From contig NZ_JACHYH010000001.1 of the NCBI RefSeq assembly GCF_014192715.1, positions 1,240,001 through 1,304,000 on the forward strand: DNA of 64,000 nt, given 5' to 3'. The position numbers and the translations under genes are program-made. Origin of the DNA: Luteibacter sp. Sphag1AF (GTDB lineage: Bacteria > Pseudomonadota > Gammaproteobacteria > Xanthomonadales > Rhodanobacteraceae). Under the pieces are notes generated by a model that was not told the DNA's origin, searched no databases, and saw nothing but the letters and a program-made list of their open reading frames with translations. This document shows, piece by piece, positions 27,320 through 36,429 of the stretch (within the stretch, counting starts at the first letter, position 1; every line of letters begins with the position of its first letter).

Positions 27320-28519
27320 ATGAAGAAGAAACTTCTGTTCGGCACCGCCGCACTGGCCGTGGCCATCGGCTCGGCGCTATGGCTGACCGGGGGACCGCCC
27401 CCCACGCACGCGGCCGAGCCCATGCCCGCCCCGGAAGTGACCGTGGCGCAGGTTCTGCTGCGCACGGTGGACGATTCCAACACGTTCACAGGCCGCATCC
27501 AGGCGGTGGACACCATCCAGATCCGCCCGCGCGTGGGTGGCTACGTGGACACGGTGCATTTCCGCGAAGGTGCCATGGTGAAGAAGGGCCAGTTGCTCTT
27601 CACCATCGACCCGCGCCCCTTCCGTGCGGAGACTGATCGCCTCGCCGCCAACCTCAGCCAGGCGCGCTCGGAACTGGCACTGGCCGAAGCGAACGCCGCG
27701 CGCGGCGCGAAGCTGGTGGAACAGCACGCCGTGTCGCGTGAAGAGGCCGACCGCCTCAACACCGCAGCCGCCAGCGCGCGTGCGCAGGTGGCATCGACCG
27801 GCGCGGCGCTGGACGCCGCCAGGCTCAATCTCAATTTTACCGAAGTGCGCGCCCCCATCGACGGTCGCGTCAGCAACGCGGTAGTGACCCCGGGCAACCT
27901 GGTGACAAGCGCCGATGTGCTGACCAGCGTGGTGAGCGTCGACCCGATGTACGTCTACTTCGACGTGGACGAGCAGACCTTCCTCAAGCTGGACCGTCTG
28001 CGCCGTCAGAACGGCCGTGCGCCCGAAGTGGCCATGGGTCTGGCTGACGAAGACGGCTATCCGCACGCCGGCAAGATCGACTTCATCGACAACCAGCTGC
28101 GCACGGGAGCAGGCACGATTCGCCTGCGTGCCGTGTTTCCCAATGCGGACTCCGCCTATACGCCCGGCCTGTTCGCGCGTGTGGAGCTGCGTAGCGGCGA
28201 GCGTCAGCCACGCGCACTGATCGACGACCGCGCGGTCGGCACTGATCTGGGCAACAAGTTCGTCTACACCGTCGGCAAGGATCGCAAGATCGAATATCGC
28301 CGCGTCACTACCGGTGCGCTGGTGGATGGGCTTCGAGTGGTCGACAACGGCCTCACCGCGGAAGACGTGGTGGTGGTGAACGGATTGCAGCACGTACGTC
28401 CCGGTGTGGAAGTAAACGCCAAGCGCGTTGCCATGGCTACTCGCGGCGCCGATGCCACGAAGCAAGTGGCCGGCACGCCCCGCGACGCAGGCAGCGTCGC
28501 GCTCAATACGCAGGACTGA
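27320..28519 (+). CDS. RND efflux periplasmic adaptor, MexE-like
   Basis: This 399-residue adaptor has an N-terminal signal/anchor (MKKKLLFGTAALAVAIG), then the lipoyl and hairpin regions: 'GRIQAVDTIQIRPRVGGYVD', 'FREGAMVKKGQLLFTIDPRPF', 'LARLNLNFTEVRAPIDGRVS'-like blocks and 'YFDVDEQTFLKL'. The last of these is typical of MexE/BpeE rather than AcrA. The ATG at 27320 sits behind GGGA and is preferred over frame extensions upstream. It is the first gene of a four-gene operon. Confidence 0.9.
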   Translation: MKKKLLFGTAALAVAIGSALWLTGGPPPTHAAEPMPAPEVTVAQVLLRTVDDSNTFTGRIQAVDTIQIRPRVGGYVDTVHFREGAMVKKGQLLFTIDPRPFRAETDRLAANLSQARSELALAEANAARGAKLVEQHAVSREEADRLNTAAASARAQVASTGAALDAARLNLNFTEVRAPIDGRVSNAVVTPGNLVTSADVLTSVVSVDPMYVYFDVDEQTFLKLDRLRRQNGRAPEVAMGLADEDGYPHAGKIDFIDNQLRTGAGTIRLRAVFPNADSAYTPGLFARVELRSGERQPRALIDDRAVGTDLGNKFVYTVGKDRKIEYRRVTTGALVDGLRVVDNGLTAEDVVVVNGLQHVRPGVEVNAKRVAMATRGADATKQVAGTPRDAGSVALNTQD

Positions 28520-28522
28520 TCC

Positions 28523-31500
28523 ATGAAAATCGCTCAATACTTCGTCGACCGCCCGATTCTCGCGGGTGTGCTGTCGGTGTTGTTCCTGATCGCCGGCGGT
28601 GTCGCGGTGTTCAAGCTGCCGATCAGCGAATATCCGGAAGTGGTTCCGCCGACCGTCGTCGTGCGTGCCAGCTATCCGGGTGCCAACCCGGAAGTCATCG
28701 CCGAAACGGTGGCCACGCCGCTGGAAGAACAGATCAATGGCGTCGAGGGCATGCTGTACACATCCTCGCAGGCCACCAGCGATGGCGCGATGACGCTCAC
28801 GGTGACCTTCGCGCTCGGCACCAACCTGGACAACGCCCAGGTGCAGGTGCAGAACCGTGTGTCGCAGGCGTTGCCGCGCTTGCCCGAAGAGGTGCAACGA
28901 CTCGGCGTCACCACGCAGAAGAGTTCGCCTGACCTCACGATGGTCGTGCATCTGACCTCGCCCTCACACCGGTACGACATGCTGTATCTGTCGAACTACG
29001 CACGCCTGCACATCAAGGACCAGCTCGCCCGCCTGGATGGCATTGGCGACGTGCAGCTGTTTGGCGCGGGTGAGTACAGCATGCGCGTGTGGATGAATCC
29101 GGAAAAGCTCGCCGTACGCGACCTGACGACCGGTGACGTGCTCAACGCCATTCGCGAACAGAACATCGAAGTGGCCGCTGGTGCGCTGAACGCACCGCCG
29201 GGTCCGAACACGTCGGCTTTCCAGCTCAACATCAACACGCGTGGCCGCCTGGTCACGGAAGATGACTTCCTCAACATCATCGTCCGCAGCGATGCCAGTG
29301 GCTCGGTCACGCATCTGCGCGACGTGGCGCGTGTTGAACTTGGCTCCAGCAACTACGCGCTGCGCAGTCTGCTGAACAACCAGGAAGCGGTGGCCATTCC
29401 GATCTTCCAGCGTCCTGGTTCCAACGCGATCCAGATTTCCGACGAAGTACGCGCCACGATGGCCGAACTGAAGAAGGAATTCCCGCAGGGCATCGAGTAC
29501 AGCATCGTCTACGATCCGACCGTGTTCGTACGCGGCTCTATCGAAGCGGTGGTGCACACGCTATTTGAAGCCATCGTCCTCGTGGTGCTGGTGGTTATCC
29601 TGTTCCTGCAGACTTGGCGCGCGTCGATCATTCCGCTGGTGGCGGTTCCGGTGTCGCTGGTGGGTACGTTTGCCGTGATGTACGTGGTGGGCTTCTCGCT
29701 CAATGCGCTGTCACTGTTCGGACTGGTGCTGGCCATCGGCATCGTGGTGGATGATGCCATCGTCGTGGTGGAGAACGTCGAGCGTCATATCGAACATGGC
29801 CTCTCACCGAAGGACGCCACGCGTCAGGCCATGACCGAAGTCACCGGTCCCATCGTGGCCACGGCGCTGGTGCTGTGCGCGGTGTTTGTGCCCGCTGCGT
29901 TCATCAGCGGCCTGACGGGCCAGTTCTATCGCCAGTTCGCACTGACCATCGCCATCTCGACCGTGATCTCGGCATTCAACTCGCTGACGCTCAGCCCCGC
30001 GCTGGCAGCCATCCTGCTGAAGGACCGCGACGCACCCAAAGACAAGCTCAGCATCCTCATCGACCGTGGCTTCGGCTGGCTGTTCCGTCCGTTCAACCGG
30101 CTGTTTGAAAGCGGTGCGAATCGTTACGTTGGCACGGTGCAGAAGATCCTGCGTTTCGGTTCCATCGCGCTGGTGCTTTACGCCGGCTTGATCGGTCTGG
30201 CGTGGCTCGGCTTTGCCAAAGTGCCAACCGGCTTCGTGCCGCCGCAGGACAAACAGTATCTGGTGTCCTTCGCACAGCTGCCGGACGCTGCATCGCTTGA
30301 CCGCACGGAAGACGTGATCCGTCGCATGAGCGACATTGCCCTCAAGCAGCCGGGTGTGGAAAACGCCATCGCGTTCCCTGGCCTGTCGATCAACGGTTTC
30401 ACCAACAGCACCAACTCGGGCATCGTGTTCGTGGCGCTGAAGTCATTTGACGAACGTCGCAGCGATGATCTGTCTGCCGGTGCCATTGCCGGTGCGCTGA
30501 ACCAGAAGTTCGCCACGATCCAGGACGCCTATATCGCCACGTTCCCGCCTCCGCCGGTCAACGGCCTTGGCACGATCGGCGGGTTCCGCATGCAGATCGA
30601 AGATCGTTCCGGCATGGGCTTTGAAGAGCTGTACAAGCAGACGCAGAACATCGTGCAGGCAGGCAACACCACGCCGGGTCTCGCAGGCCTGTTCACCAGC
30701 TATCAGGTGAGCGTGCCGCAGATCGATGCCGACATCGACCGCGAGAAGGCCAAGTCCGAAGGCATCAACCTCAGCGACGTGTTCCAGACGATGCAGGCGT
30801 TCCTCGGTTCGCTTTACGTCAACGACTTCAACCGCTTTGGTCGCACCTATCAGGTGAACGTGTCGGCTGAGCCGTCGTTCCGTCATGAAGCCAAGGACAT
30901 TCTTGGCCTGAAGACGCGCAACGCGGCGGGTGATCTTGTGCCGCTGGGTTCGTTCCTCACCGTGCGCCAGTCCAATGGCCCTGATCGTGTGATGCACTAC
31001 AACGGTTACCCGACGGCGGAAATCAACGGCGGTGCCGCCCCGGGCTTCAGCACCGGTCAGGCGCAGGCAGCGATGGAAAAGCTTGTTGCCGAGAAACTGC
31101 CCAACGGCATGACGTATGAATGGACGGAACTGACCTATCAGCAGATTCTGGCCGGCAACACCGCCGTGCTTGTATTCCCCTTGTGCGTGCTGCTCGTGTT
31201 CCTGGTGCTGGCCTCGCTGTATGAAAGCCTGAGCCTGCCGCTGGCCGTGATCCTCATTGTGCCGATGGTGCTGCTGTCTGCGATCTTCGGCGTATGGATC
31301 ACCGGTGGCGACAACAACATCTTCACCCAGATCGGCCTCATCGTTCTGGTGGGTCTGGCCTGCAAGAACGCGATCCTGATCGTCGAGTTTGCACGCGAAG
31401 CGGAAATCCACGGCATGAGCCGCGTGGATGCGGTGCTGGAAGCGGCCCGCCTGCGTCTTCGCCCGATCCTGATGACGTCGTTCGCTTTCATCATGGGTGT

Positions 31501-31717
31501 GGTACCGCTGGTGGTATCGCATGGGGCGGGCGCAGAGATGCGTCACGCCATGGGTGTGGCGGTGTTTGCCGGCATGCTGGGCGTTACCTTCTTCGGCCTG
31601 ATCTTCACTCCGCTGTTCTACGTGCTGATTCGCGGCATGAATGAACGCATGGACGCGCGTCGCCGCGCTCGCCATGAGCGCCTGGGTCTTGGCGCACCCG
31701 TGATCGAGGAGCATTGA
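28523..31717 (+). CDS. RND efflux inner-membrane transporter, HAE1 family, MexF-like
   Basis: This 1064-residue trimeric drug/proton antiporter begins with 'FVDRPILAGVLSVLFLIAGG'. The fourth helix carries GIVVDDAIVVVENVERH with the paired Asp residues of the proton relay. The porter domain shows 'PPVNGLGTIGGFRMQIEDRSG', close to MexF/BpeF. With the adaptor before it (three-base gap) and the channel after it (one-base gap) it forms a complete tripartite pump. MexF-type pumps commonly export chloramphenicol, quinolones and trimethoprim; the real substrate here is not known. Confidence 0.95.
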   Translation: MKIAQYFVDRPILAGVLSVLFLIAGGVAVFKLPISEYPEVVPPTVVVRASYPGANPEVIAETVATPLEEQINGVEGMLYTSSQATSDGAMTLTVTFALGTNLDNAQVQVQNRVSQALPRLPEEVQRLGVTTQKSSPDLTMVVHLTSPSHRYDMLYLSNYARLHIKDQLARLDGIGDVQLFGAGEYSMRVWMNPEKLAVRDLTTGDVLNAIREQNIEVAAGALNAPPGPNTSAFQLNINTRGRLVTEDDFLNIIVRSDASGSVTHLRDVARVELGSSNYALRSLLNNQEAVAIPIFQRPGSNAIQISDEVRATMAELKKEFPQGIEYSIVYDPTVFVRGSIEAVVHTLFEAIVLVVLVVILFLQTWRASIIPLVAVPVSLVGTFAVMYVVGFSLNALSLFGLVLAIGIVVDDAIVVVENVERHIEHGLSPKDATRQAMTEVTGPIVATALVLCAVFVPAAFISGLTGQFYRQFALTIAISTVISAFNSLTLSPALAAILLKDRDAPKDKLSILIDRGFGWLFRPFNRLFESGANRYVGTVQKILRFGSIALVLYAGLIGLAWLGFAKVPTGFVPPQDKQYLVSFAQLPDAASLDRTEDVIRRMSDIALKQPGVENAIAFPGLSINGFTNSTNSGIVFVALKSFDERRSDDLSAGAIAGALNQKFATIQDAYIATFPPPPVNGLGTIGGFRMQIEDRSGMGFEELYKQTQNIVQAGNTTPGLAGLFTSYQVSVPQIDADIDREKAKSEGINLSDVFQTMQAFLGSLYVNDFNRFGRTYQVNVSAEPSFRHEAKDILGLKTRNAAGDLVPLGSFLTVRQSNGPDRVMHYNGYPTAEINGGAAPGFSTGQAQAAMEKLVAEKLPNGMTYEWTELTYQQILAGNTAVLVFPLCVLLVFLVLASLYESLSLPLAVILIVPMVLLSAIFGVWITGGDNNIFTQIGLIVLVGLACKNAILIVEFAREAEIHGMSRVDAVLEAARLRLRPILMTSFAFIMGVVPLVVSHGAGAEMRHAMGVAVFAGMLGVTFFGLIFTPLFYVLIRGMNERMDARRRARHERLGLGAPVIEEH

Positions 31718-31718
31718 G

Positions 31719-33152
31719 ATGGCAATCGTATGGCGTAGTACCGCGTTGTTCGCGGCCCTGGTCCTCGCTGGCTGTGCCAGCGTGGGGCCGGATTACAAAG
31801 CTCCGGTGGAAGCACCGGTCACGCTTCAGGGCATGGATGCGGCTCACCAGAACAGCGCGTCGTTTCAGGCTCGCTGGTGGGAGCAATTCAACGACAGCAC
31901 CCTGAATGCACTGATCGGTCGTGCGGCGAAGAACAGCCCGGATCTGAAGATTGCCGTGGCGCGGCTGGATGAAGCGCGCGCACTGCTTGGAACCGCGAAG
32001 TCGCAGCAGATTCCCGACATTGAAACGCAAGCGGCGTACTCGCGCAGCCGTCAACAGCAGCCCGGCTTCACCGATCAGCGCAATACGGTGACCAGCTATC
32101 AGGCAGGCTTCGATGCGTCCTGGGAAGTGGATCTGTTCGGTGGTGTGCGTCGGTCGGTGGAAGCCGCCGGCGCGGACGCCGCTGCGAGTGCAGCATCATT
32201 GCAGGATGCGCAGGTCACCCTGTTCGCCGAAGTGGCGCGCAATTACTTTGACCTTCGCGGTACGCAACTGCGTGTGGAGGTCACCCGTCGTGACATCGAA
32301 AACCAGCGCGCGTCATTGAAGGTGATCGACGCACGCGCCGAGGTAGGCACGGGATCGGAGCAGGACGTTGCAAGCGCGAAGGCGCGGCTTGCGGCGGTGG
32401 AAGCGCAGCTCCCGTTGCTGGAAACGCAGGCGCAGGCCGATACGTTCCGTCTGGCGGTGTTGCTGGGCGAGCGCCCGGGTGAACTGGACATCGACCTGTC
32501 ACCGGCGACGTTCCGCCCCATTGATGTCAGCCTGCCGATGGGTGGTGCTGATGAGGTGCTGTCACGTCGTCCGGACATTCGCGTCGCCGAGCGCGAGCTG
32601 GCTGCCGCCAATGCGCGCATTGGCGTAGCGAAGGCGGATTACTTTCCACATGTGTCGCTCGGTGGCTTCATCGGATTTCTGGCGGGAAGGAGTAATGATT
32701 TTGGCAGTCCCGGTACGCGTGCCTGGTCGCTGGCTCCCAGCATTTCCTGGTCGGGCCTGAATGTGCAGCGTGTGCGTTCAGGCGTGAAAGCCAGCGAGGC
32801 AAGGGCGGATGCTGCCCTGGCCAACTATCAGCGCACCGTGCTTCGCGCACTGGAGGATGTGGATAACTCGCTGGTGTCATTCAACCAGCAGCGCACACGC
32901 GTGCAGAAGCTGATGGAGCAGGCCACTTTCAGTCAGCGTGCGGCTGCACTGGCAAAGATTCGCTATGAATCGGGTGCGACGGACTATCTGGAATGGCTTG
33001 ATGCAGAGCGCACGCAACTGTCGGCTGAAGATCAGCTGGCCGAAGCGGAAGCCGCAATCAACATCAGCGCAGTGGCTTTGTACAAGGCGCTGGGTGGCGG
33101 CTGGGAAGCGTGCGGTGACGCGCGCTGCACGCAGGTGGCCGCAACGCCATGA
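31719..33152 (+). CDS. RND efflux outer-membrane lipoprotein, OprN/NodT-like
   Basis: This 477-residue TolC-family channel has a lipoprotein signal (lipobox LAGC, Cys about 19) followed by 'SVGPDYKAP'. It has the two repeats of the family, with 'SWEVDLFGGVRRSVEAA' and 'LSRRPDIRVAERELAAANARIG' segments. It completes the MexEF-OprN-like pump. Its stop overlaps the start of the SDR gene as ATGA. Confidence 0.92.
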   Translation: MAIVWRSTALFAALVLAGCASVGPDYKAPVEAPVTLQGMDAAHQNSASFQARWWEQFNDSTLNALIGRAAKNSPDLKIAVARLDEARALLGTAKSQQIPDIETQAAYSRSRQQQPGFTDQRNTVTSYQAGFDASWEVDLFGGVRRSVEAAGADAAASAASLQDAQVTLFAEVARNYFDLRGTQLRVEVTRRDIENQRASLKVIDARAEVGTGSEQDVASAKARLAAVEAQLPLLETQAQADTFRLAVLLGERPGELDIDLSPATFRPIDVSLPMGGADEVLSRRPDIRVAERELAAANARIGVAKADYFPHVSLGGFIGFLAGRSNDFGSPGTRAWSLAPSISWSGLNVQRVRSGVKASEARADAALANYQRTVLRALEDVDNSLVSFNQQRTRVQKLMEQATFSQRAAALAKIRYESGATDYLEWLDAERTQLSAEDQLAEAEAAINISAVALYKALGGGWEACGDARCTQVAATP

Positions 33153-33925
33153 GCACGCGCAGCGCGGATATCCGGCCCTTCCCTTCCCGCATGGGCCGCC
33201 GCGCCATCGTTCCGGAGCCACCGCTGTCTCAGCGCGTGGCTCTGGTCACCGGCGCCAATCGTGGCATCGGTCGCGAAGTGGCGCGACAACTCGCAGCGCT
33301 TGGCGTCACTGTAGTGATGGGATCACGTGATCTGTCACGGGGCGAAAAGGCAGCCCGTGCATTGCGCGAAGAAGGCGGCGATCTCTTGCCGCTTCGACTG
33401 GACATCACGCGGCCGGAAGATGTGGATGCGACAGTGGAAGCCATCCGCACGCGCTATGGACGTCTGGATATTCTGGTCAACAACGCCGGCGCCCATTACA
33501 CGCACGGCGAACGTGCCACGACCGTCGACATGAATGAAGTGCGTGCCGCGCTGGACACCAACCTGCTGGGCGCGTGGCGCTTGAGCGAAAGCGTTGTGCC
33601 GTTGATGAAGTTGCATGGGTATGGCCGGATCGTCAACGTGTCCAGCGGTTGCGCCAGCAATGTGGCCGCCGGAGACATGTGCCCGTCCTATCGCGTGTCA
33701 AAGGCCGCCTTGAACGTATATACGCGGATTCTTGCCGAGGAACTGACCGGCAGCGGCATCCTGGTCAATGCGGTGTGTCCTGGCTGGACGGCGACGGACA
33801 TGGGTGGAAGTGGTGGCCGTGCCGCGACAGTGAGTGCAGATGGCATCGTGTGGGCCGCGACCCTGCCAGACCGGCAAGCGGCCAACGGCGCCTTCTTCCG
33901 CGACCGTCAGCGGATCGCCTGGTGA
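33149..33925 (+). CDS. Short-chain dehydrogenase/reductase (SDR)
   Basis: This 258-residue oxidoreductase has the Rossmann dinucleotide loop TGANRGIG (about 31-38), 'NNAGAHY', the catalytic Ser in VNVSSG and the YRVSK (YxxxK) motif. The first 25 residues are an extension before the fold. It is translationally coupled to the efflux channel gene, so it is the fourth gene of the pump operon. It could detoxify a compound that the pump also exports, or generate or remove an inducer, as oxidoreductases near MexEF-type operons are thought to do. This is inference. Confidence 0.88.
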   Translation: MSTRSADIRPFPSRMGRRAIVPEPPLSQRVALVTGANRGIGREVARQLAALGVTVVMGSRDLSRGEKAARALREEGGDLLPLRLDITRPEDVDATVEAIRTRYGRLDILVNNAGAHYTHGERATTVDMNEVRAALDTNLLGAWRLSESVVPLMKLHGYGRIVNVSSGCASNVAAGDMCPSYRVSKAALNVYTRILAEELTGSGILVNAVCPGWTATDMGGSGGRAATVSADGIVWAATLPDRQAANGAFFRDRQRIAW

Positions 33926-33932
33926 CCCACGC

Positions 33933-33955
33933 CACGAATTAATCGTGCCATTTTT
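33933..33955 (+). terminator. Weak intrinsic terminator after the RND operon
   Basis: A short stem CACGA (33933-33937) / TCGTG (33943-33947) with a 5-base loop is followed by CCA and TTTTT (33951-33955). Confidence 0.5.
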
Positions 33956-33967
33956 CCGATTTCTCTT

Positions 33968-34006
33968 AGAGCCGCGCGCGCGTCCGATGACTATCGTGGC
34001 GGCTCT
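33968..34006 (+). promoter_or_regulatory. 5' leader hairpin of the fimbrial adhesin gene
   Basis: AGAGCCGC (33968-33975) pairs perfectly with GCGGCTCT (33999-34006), 17 bases before the ATG at 34024. A GGAT ribosome site lies between hairpin and start. It could modulate translation or message stability. Confidence 0.4.
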
Positions 34007-34023
34007 GGGTAAAGACGGATCTC

Positions 34024-34959
34024 ATGGACATGAAAGCATGGATGGGCGTGGTCATCGTGACCACCGGGTGGATGGTGACGCTGTCTGCCCGCGCGTCCTG
34101 CGACGACTATCCCGTGCAGGGACAGCCACAGCAACTGACCTTCACCACGCAGACTCCACCGATGACGCTGAATGTCGGTGAGGTCATTGCGCAGGGCGAA
34201 TCGTCACCCTCGTATCGGGTGAGCTTCTGGTGCCGTTTCCCGCAATCGGCATTCCGTCCTGTGACCTATGCAGCGCCCACGGCGGCAGGAGCAAACATCT
34301 TCGCTACCGAAGTGCCGGGCGTCGGCATCCGCATCTATGTTGGCGGCGACAATACGCCATGGGATGTGCTGCCATTTTCCAAGTCGCAGTCCGGTGCGCT
34401 GTGGGCGGTCTACAAGAATGCCCGCTACCGCGTTCAGCTCATCAAGACGGGCGACATCCGCAGCGGCACCATCGCGGGTGGCATCGTGGGAAACGGTGGT
34501 GTGGATGGCATCGACCAGCTCAGTGTCCGGCTGGCACCTGTGCGCATCGAAGCGCCGTTGCCCACCTGTACATTTCTTTCTGCCAGCCTCGCTTTTCCTC
34601 TGGGAGTGGTCGACCTCGAAGATATCGCGCGGGAGGGTCACAGCCACTGGGTCGACGGTCGCCTGGCGGCGGGCGGTTGCCAGCACGTCAACCAGGTAAA
34701 CATGCGGTTTGAAGCGCAGAAGGACGCCGCGAACCCCGCGCTGTTCGCCGCCACCGGAGGCAGTGGCGGCGTAGGTATCGAGTTGCGCAGCGTGCGACCG
34801 GATGCGCCGGCAGACCCGTCCGGCGCAACGCCGATTGTTTTCACCCCGCGCGATGCAGGACAAACCTACGACTTCCGCGCGCGCTACGTGCGCGATGGCT
34901 TGCCACTGAAATCAGGGCCGGGCAACGCCAGCATCACCGTTCGCGTGTCGTACGACTGA
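34024..34959 (+). CDS. Orphan type-1-fimbrial-like adhesin/pilin
   Basis: This 311-residue exported protein has a signal peptide ending in ARA before SCDDY. The C-terminal half looks like a type 1 pilin domain: a Cys pair (CTF... and GGC, about 179 and 219), 'FPLGVVDLEDI', 'GVGIELRSV', then 'YDFRARYVRDG' and a final alternating strand 'NASITVRVSYD' that would serve as the polymerisation or chaperone strand. The N-terminal half (about 25-170) could be an adhesin (lectin) domain, as in two-domain FimH/F17G tips. No usher, chaperone or other pilin gene lies in the window. Confidence 0.65.
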   Translation: MDMKAWMGVVIVTTGWMVTLSARASCDDYPVQGQPQQLTFTTQTPPMTLNVGEVIAQGESSPSYRVSFWCRFPQSAFRPVTYAAPTAAGANIFATEVPGVGIRIYVGGDNTPWDVLPFSKSQSGALWAVYKNARYRVQLIKTGDIRSGTIAGGIVGNGGVDGIDQLSVRLAPVRIEAPLPTCTFLSASLAFPLGVVDLEDIAREGHSHWVDGRLAAGGCQHVNQVNMRFEAQKDAANPALFAATGGSGGVGIELRSVRPDAPADPSGATPIVFTPRDAGQTYDFRARYVRDGLPLKSGPGNASITVRVSYD

Positions 34960-34964
34960 CCGGA

Positions 34965-36131
34965 TCAGCGCTGGATCATGTGCGCAAACCATGCCCAGCC
35001 GCGCAGTTTCGCGGTGATGAGTTTGGCGCATGTCAGCATTGGCACGGCCAGCAGCGCGCCAGGAATGCCCCACAGCCAACCCCATACCAGCAGCCAGATA
35101 AGGATGGCCACGGGAGACAGACGCATGCGCCGCCCCTGCAACATCGGCGTGATGAGATTGCCTTCGACCGCCGTCATGCCTGCGAACGTCATGGCAGGAA
35201 GAATCGCCGGTCCCAGCTCCTGGAAGTGAAGCACGCCCACCACAGCCAGAATGGTGGTCGTTGTGATCGCACCGACGTAAGGAATGAAGTTGGCCACCAT
35301 GGCCACGGTGCCCCACAGCAGGGGATCAGGCACGTTGTACGCCCAGAGCATGCAGGCCGTCAGCAGGCCCAATGCCATGTTGATGGCTGCCGTCAGCAGC
35401 AGGTAGCTGGAAATTTCTACCTGGATACTTCGCACAATCGACACCGTGTGCCGCTTGTACGCAAAGGTGGGCGATATCTCCACGGCGCGCCGCAGTATTT
35501 CGTCGCCGTATACAAGAAAGAAGAACACCAGCAATGCCACTGTCAGCACGCTGGCGAGCACCTTCGGTGCGTTGGATACCACATCCCACGCAGTGAACGA
35601 CACGGCGGGTGTGCCTGTGCTGGCTGCGCCGCGCCCCGTCGTACCCCCGACAAGATTCTGCGTGGCGCGGCTGGCCGCCTCCAGCTGCTGCGTCATCGGT
35701 TTGATCTTGGGCGCGAAAGTACGGATGGCCTCCGGCGCCTGATGGAACCAGTTCATGGCCGGCGTGGCAATCATGCCGACGCCACCGGCCAACGCGCCGA
35801 TCAGCGCCACCATCACCACCCACGCGGCGAGCCAGCGCGGCACGCGAAAGCGCGCCGCAGTTACCACGATGGGATTGAGTGCCAGGCCGATGAACGCGGC
35901 CAGCACCAGGGGAATCAGGAGTGATTTGCCAATCGTGATCGTGAAAATCAGCGCCAGCAGAATCATGCCGGTGAGTGAGATGCGAATGGCTTTCAGGTGA
36001 CGCGAAATGCGCCGCGTGCTGCGGCTGCTGCGTGGGATGCGTCGTGATTTGGGTTGCAGCGTGGTGACCGCCATACCCGGCGCCGCCGTGGACGGCAAAG
36101 GGGTGGGAAGCGGACTGTGCGCGTCACTCAT
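34965..36131 (-). CDS. AI-2E (PerM) family membrane transporter
   Basis: This 388-residue inner-membrane protein has about seven helices. The long cytoplasmic N-terminus is basic (RRIPRSSRSTRRISRHLK). Family blocks are 'LIPLVLAAFIGLALNPIV', 'VANFIPYVGAITTTTILAVVG' and 'LITPMLQGRRMRLSPVAILI'. The family includes TqsA and various ion or small-molecule exporters; the name does not prove autoinducer-2 transport. Its ATG overlaps the stop of the 98-residue gene upstream. Confidence 0.88.
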   Translation of the reverse strand: MSDAHSPLPTPLPSTAAPGMAVTTLQPKSRRIPRSSRSTRRISRHLKAIRISLTGMILLALIFTITIGKSLLIPLVLAAFIGLALNPIVVTAARFRVPRWLAAWVVMVALIGALAGGVGMIATPAMNWFHQAPEAIRTFAPKIKPMTQQLEAASRATQNLVGGTTGRGAASTGTPAVSFTAWDVVSNAPKVLASVLTVALLVFFFLVYGDEILRRAVEISPTFAYKRHTVSIVRSIQVEISSYLLLTAAINMALGLLTACMLWAYNVPDPLLWGTVAMVANFIPYVGAITTTTILAVVGVLHFQELGPAILPAMTFAGMTAVEGNLITPMLQGRRMRLSPVAILIWLLVWGWLWGIPGALLAVPMLTCAKLITAKLRGWAWFAHMIQR

Positions 36132-36424
36132 GGATCGGTGTCACCGGAGGAATTGAAGAGGCTGCCCGCAGCCAGCGAAACCAGCTGCCCCACCAGATCT
36201 GAAGCGCCGCCGGCTACCAGCGTGCTTACACCCGGCACGGCAAGCGGATTCATCTTGACGTTGCTGAGGAAAAATCCCACGCCTGCGGCCATGCCCATGA
36301 CAGTGAGAGGGTGTTCGTAGCCCTTGGCCACCAGCGCGGCTGCCGGCTCCGTGGTTTCCACGCGCGCCACCGCCATGCGTGCCCGGGCTTCGGTCACCGC
36401 CGCCATGTTGCTCAGAATTCCCAT
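36128..36424 (-). CDS. Small protein in the yqjD-yqjE-like operon
   Basis: This 98-residue protein is alanine- and glycine-rich, with one or two weak hydrophobic segments (PLTVMGMAAGVGFFLS; LVGQLVSLAAGSLF). It sits between a YqjE-like and an AI-2E gene, five bases after the former and overlapping the latter by four bases. In E. coli the third gene of the yqjDEK set has the same position, but I see no clear sequence match to YqjK. Function unknown. Confidence 0.65.
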   Translation of the reverse strand: MGILSNMAAVTEARARMAVARVETTEPAAALVAKGYEHPLTVMGMAAGVGFFLSNVKMNPLAVPGVSTLVAGGASDLVGQLVSLAAGSLFNSSGDTDP

Positions 36425-36429
36425 GTTAC

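Noticed and set aside
27377-28951. 524-codon minus-strand frame opposite the RND adaptor and transporter genes
   Set aside because: It is antisense to conserved efflux genes and its His/Arg-rich product has no domain.
34965-36131. Autoinducer-2 exporter involved in quorum sensing
   Set aside because: The family name is historical. No luxS or lsr gene is near, and the neighbours are envelope-stress genes, so I kept only the family assignment.
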